In this document: positions 37,223 through 39,608 of the stretch, piece by piece
Position numbering within the stretch: position 1 is the stretch's first letter
Layout: each line of letters starts with the position of its first letter
IMG/VR virus record: IMGVR_UViG_3300025301_000033
Coordinates: 1 to 39,608 of that record
Reading direction: 5' to 3' (one strand)
DNA from: a virus
DNA: 39,608 nucleotides
Position numbers and translations under genes: made by a program
The notes under the pieces: model-generated
Seen by the model: the letters and a program-made list of their open reading frames with translations, nothing else
Told to the model about the DNA's origin: nothing
Databases searched by the model: none

Positions 37223-37927
37223 TTATCCTCCTATGGATTTTTGTTGTGTTTGCATGCCTGGTATTTTTAGTTCCCCATGCATGTACTCATCTCTTCGGTG
37301 CTTTCCTTGTTGTTCGATTATCAACTCCTGAATGGCACGTTGATATGATTGTTCATATAATTGCAGCATTTCCGCTGGTCCCTTCAAGAATTTGAAGGCT
37401 TCTGCAAGACTTCCGTAAAGCAACGCCGATGGGGCATTGTTCCCCAACCATGAAGTTGTGTTGGAACTGGACAGTCTTGTTGGTAATCTAGTGATTCCTA
37501 TCTCTATATTATATGCTGCATCTGGTGTTGGCGCAACATAAATTGTGTCCTCGTCCCACCAGGACCAATATTTTGGAGTTCCTGTCGATGTACGAACTGG
37601 CCAGTATTCATTCATGAAACTAATGTCTCGTTGTTCTAAGAAATCTCTTGTTGCTGTTCCTGAAGCAGGATAAATATGTACTGTTCTTATTGTAGCTAAT
37701 GATGTTGGAGTTGCACCAATTCCCGATGCGCCAGGAAGAGATAAGAAAGGATTGCTCGACGTTAAGGCTGAATACTGATGAGACTTAAACGCATCAATAT
37801 CAGCTTCCCTTAATATCCTGTTCTCTGTATGTTCTATAAAGTCGTCCGTTATTGTGGATGTAAGCACATCAGTGCTTGTTTCCGTGTAATTTAAAATCTG
37901 CGTTGTTAATTCAGCGTATGTTGTCAT
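37223..37927 (-). CDS. Tail adaptor-like protein
   Basis: In this 234-residue protein the N-terminus (DDFIEHTENRILREADIDAF) and the later PKYWSWWDEDTIYVAPTPDA and LLYGSLAEAFKFLKGPAEML form a pattern recurring in marine phage head-tail or tail tube adaptor-like proteins. The C-terminus is helical and charged. Its ATG overlaps the previous stop (TAATG). Upstream in transcription lies a gp4-like connector, downstream the fibre genes, which fits an adaptor. Identification is by pattern. Confidence 0.88.
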   Translation of the reverse strand: MTTYAELTTQILNYTETSTDVLTSTITDDFIEHTENRILREADIDAFKSHQYSALTSSNPFLSLPGASGIGATPTSLATIRTVHIYPASGTATRDFLEQRDISFMNEYWPVRTSTGTPKYWSWWDEDTIYVAPTPDAAYNIEIGITRLPTRLSSSNTTSWLGNNAPSALLYGSLAEAFKFLKGPAEMLQLYEQSYQRAIQELIIEQQGKHRRDEYMHGELKIPGMQTQQKSIGG

Positions 37928-38421
37928 TATGCACTCAATGTTGCCGGACCAGAAGAGGCATATCCTCCTCCACCACTGCCTGTTGTTCCTGCAGCTGTTG
38001 AAACTGCAAAGGTATAAAAATCATCATCTGTTTTTGTAATGCTATATCCATCAGAATCTTCCAACTCATCTACATCAGCTCCAAATATATGTCCTCTGAC
38101 GTCCCTGAACCTTACAGTATCACTGCTTGACCGTCCATGGCCAGGTTCAAAAACTGATATTGTTGTGCTACTTGCCGTAAACCTAAAGGGGTTTAGAGGA
38201 AGTTTATGTTCCACTTCACTTTCATCCCTATCCGTTCTAGCGTATTGTAGTGCTTCCTTGTCAGCAGAATGCTTACGGGGATGGTCCTGTGCTGTCTTGG
38301 GTTCAAATTCACTTCTATGAACACGCGCACCATTCCATTCCTTTACCATTTCCTTGTAGGGAAATTCCATTCCACTACGGTCAGAGATAGACTTAGCGTA
38401 TTTTCCTTTAGAGTACGCCAT
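37927..38421 (-). CDS. Hypothetical virion-region protein of marine phage type
   Basis: The product has 164 residues. The N-terminal half is basic (YAKSISDRSGMEFPYKEMVK, then EWNGARVHRSEFEPK), a pattern I recall from uncultured marine phages. The second half is Ser/Gly-rich and beta-like. AGGATAA precedes the ATG. A minor head or tail protein is likely; function unknown. Confidence 0.86.
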   Translation of the reverse strand: MAYSKGKYAKSISDRSGMEFPYKEMVKEWNGARVHRSEFEPKTAQDHPRKHSADKEALQYARTDRDESEVEHKLPLNPFRFTASSTTISVFEPGHGRSSSDTVRFRDVRGHIFGADVDELEDSDGYSITKTDDDFYTFAVSTAAGTTGSGGGGYASSGPATLSA

Positions 38422-38426
38422 TTATC

Positions 38427-38660
38427 CTACCACTTAGAATCTTTAGATCCTACCCAATGATACTTACCACCTTTAGTGGCCGCACCCATGCTTTGCACAG
38501 TGCCAGAAACAGTTCCTTTGGACAGTGAAACAGATTTTGCCTTTTCCTTAGCCTTGGCTTCAGGAACAGAATTAGTTCCTCTATCACTCCAGTTTCCCTT
38601 TACTCCGCCTTTGGAACTTCTTCCGGTATTAGTGTCTTTATTCCAGTTTGGATTGCTCAT
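38427..38660 (-). CDS. Small basic, Ser/Gly-rich protein
   Basis: The product has 77 residues, low in hydrophobic residues and probably disordered: MSNPNWNKDTNTGRSSKGGV, then KAKEKAKSVSLSKGTVSGTV. GGAGG, encoded by the last codons of the cysteine-rich gene, serves as its ribosome binding site, and its ATG overlaps that gene's TAA. Function unknown; a small virion protein is possible. Confidence 0.8.
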   Translation of the reverse strand: MSNPNWNKDTNTGRSSKGGVKGNWSDRGTNSVPEAKAKEKAKSVSLSKGTVSGTVQSMGAATKGGKYHWVGSKDSKW

Positions 38661-38746
38661 TATTCCTCCTTTTTACATTCGCAGTCTTGACATTCACAAT
38701 TGTCTCCACAATTGCATTCAGGACCGCATTTTTCACATTTAACCAT
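38660..38746 (-). CDS. 28-residue cysteine-rich, metallothionein-like protein
   Basis: The ATG at 38744-38746 follows AGGAGG at an ideal distance, and the TAA overlaps the next ATG. Eight of 28 residues are cysteine, at positions 4, 7, 11, 13, 17, 19, 22 and 24. The spacing is C-x2-C-x3-C-x-C-x3-C-x-C-x2-C-x-C, with only small or charged residues between and no hydrophobic core. This is the composition of metallothioneins, which wrap Zn, Cu or Cd in thiolate clusters; eight thiols could hold a few ions. A single zinc finger is unlikely because several CxC pairs occur. It lies between a connector gene and small virion genes. Function is inferred from composition. Confidence 0.75.
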   Translation of the reverse strand: MVKCEKCGPECNCGDNCECQDCECKKEE

Positions 38747-38754
38747 ATTACCTC

Positions 38755-39504
38755 CTATGGTATGTAGGCTTGTGCCGGTTCAACCCTGAACGACGTTCGT
38801 TCACGGTCATTTTCAGCAGCGCGTTTAAATTCCTCGTCATACACCGCTTTTAAGTTTGCACTTAGCATTGGTGCCCTCTTTAAGCTTATATAGTAAGCCA
38901 ATCCCGCAGTCAAACACGGAAGAAAATAGAATGGGACATCGGCGTTATTAACGTAATCACCGGCATCCTGTATTCTTCCAATATAGAAATACTTGAAAAT
39001 GTAAGCCTTGTTTGGGCTTGGATATAGGAAAAGGGTCATGTCATATTCCGGTCGACCACTAGAGGAAGATCCTCCAGTTGTAACCGTTCCAGGAATCAGG
39101 GCCCACTGTGTAGGTCTTGCGTCCCCAGTTGATGATTTCTCCTTTCTGGTAAGATTCATGAATTCTTCGCGTGAAATTCTAGCAACAGAAACATCAGTAG
39201 TACTGCTGTCTCCTTCCAGGTTTGCAGTTGCGCCAGTTGTGGTTGTGATTGTCGCGTCCAAGATGTCAACGACCTTTTGGTCAACCCCGTAAAAGTTTGT
39301 TCCAGCTGTCAGTGTCTGCGTGGCATAGGCAACAGTCCATAGATTTAACCCACGGTTTGCCCATTCCGCAAACATAAGGTTTAAGGATCTTTTTGCTGTC
39401 TTTAGATCATAGCCACTGCGCGCCTCCAATTGGCAACGCTCTAGTGCTTCCTCTATAATTTCATCTATTGAGAGGTTAAAGGTTTGAGTGCCTGAATAAG
39501 CCAT
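38755..39504 (-). CDS. Tail accessory/connector protein resembling P22 gp4
   Basis: In this 249-residue protein the N-terminal helices (NLSIDEIIEEALERCQLEAR, KRSLNLMFAEWANRGLNLWT) match the head-completion/tail accessory pattern of P22 gp4 relatives, which bind below the portal ring. The remainder is beta-rich, ending in charged helix DEEFKRAAENDRERTSF. It comes first among complete late genes here, just after a truncated gene, consistent with a position behind portal and capsid genes. Recognition is by pattern, so moderate. Confidence 0.9.
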   Translation of the reverse strand: MAYSGTQTFNLSIDEIIEEALERCQLEARSGYDLKTAKRSLNLMFAEWANRGLNLWTVAYATQTLTAGTNFYGVDQKVVDILDATITTTTGATANLEGDSSTTDVSVARISREEFMNLTRKEKSSTGDARPTQWALIPGTVTTGGSSSSGRPEYDMTLFLYPSPNKAYIFKYFYIGRIQDAGDYVNNADVPFYFLPCLTAGLAYYISLKRAPMLSANLKAVYDEEFKRAAENDRERTSFRVEPAQAYIP

Positions 39505-39512
39505 TTAAACCC

Positions 39513-39608
39513 CTATGCGTAAAATACAGTCACATGTGTCGTTACAGCATTAGTGCACTTGATGCTTGTTTCGCACCTGAATCCTTCATGTGGAAACATG
39601 ATAGAGCC
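39513..39608 (-). CDS. 3' end of a late gene cut by the window edge
   Basis: A frame open from the right edge ends in TAG at 39513-39515. It encodes a 31-residue C-terminus, including GSIMFPHEGFRCETSIKCTN and VTTHVTVFYA. GGGG of the following leader overlaps the stop and serves the next gene. Too little remains to name it; position suggests a head or connector gene. Confidence 0.6.
   Translation of the reverse strand, partial: GSIMFPHEGFRCETSIKCTNAVTTHVTVFYA

Noticed and set aside
1-39608. tRNA genes, CRISPR arrays, insertion sequences, integrase or attachment sites
   Set aside because: No cloverleaf-like sequence, regularly spaced repeats, transposase or recombinase motifs were seen on either strand; a covariance-model tRNA search could not be run.

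Overview
This window is most likely part of the genome of a tailed marine bacteriophage (podovirus-like). Both ends cut through genes, so it is not a complete genome. The evidence is tightly packed genes with 1 to 20 base overlaps, a phage replication block (family A DNA polymerase, archaeo-eukaryotic-type primase, SF1 and SF2 helicases, Cas4/RecB-like nuclease), a long block of virion genes resembling short-tailed phages with a P22-like tail, and the usual marine-phage extras (Hsp20, cold-shock protein, DUF3310). Terminase, portal and major capsid genes are not present and presumably lie beyond the right edge. The AT-leaning composition and a zf-CHCC zinc protein, a family otherwise typical of alphaproteobacteria and mitochondria, suggest a marine alphaproteobacterial host. 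The host assignment is inference.

Layout: (1) 1-391, a leftward gene cut by the window edge. (2) 392-761, a divergent control region with a strong leftward promoter, a leader hairpin, and a possible short RNA ending in a terminator. (3) 762-2559, rightward genes for small membrane, lipo- and coiled-coil proteins (a possible spanin pair, plus a 24-residue membrane peptide), ending in a cold-shock protein. (4) 2572-5477, a leftward train of nine abutting genes: a PP-loop PAPS-reductase-like protein, several microproteins, a zf-CHCC protein and a SufE-like sulfur carrier. (5) 5520-12779, leftward replication genes. (6) 12791-12828, a nearly palindromic promoter firing both ways. (7) 12843-14282, a rightward SNF2-like helicase meeting leftward hsp20. 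(8) 14719-39608, one long leftward late operon: nuclease, a possible metallopeptidase, large internal virion proteins, tail fibre and receptor-binding genes, a gp10-like protein, adaptors, and a 28-residue cysteine-rich metallothionein-like protein.

How it may work together: the bidirectional promoter would start both the SNF2-like helicase and the leftward replication operon. The primase and a probable single-strand DNA-binding protein both end in the SSB-type tip DIPF, so they could dock the same partners. The sulfur and zinc genes (PP-loop ATPase, SufE-like, zf-CHCC) together with the metallothionein-like peptide point to phage handling of sulfur and metals. This is the most unusual theme of the window. 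Ten genes too short for ordinary gene calling were found by reading stop/start overlaps and ribosome binding sites.
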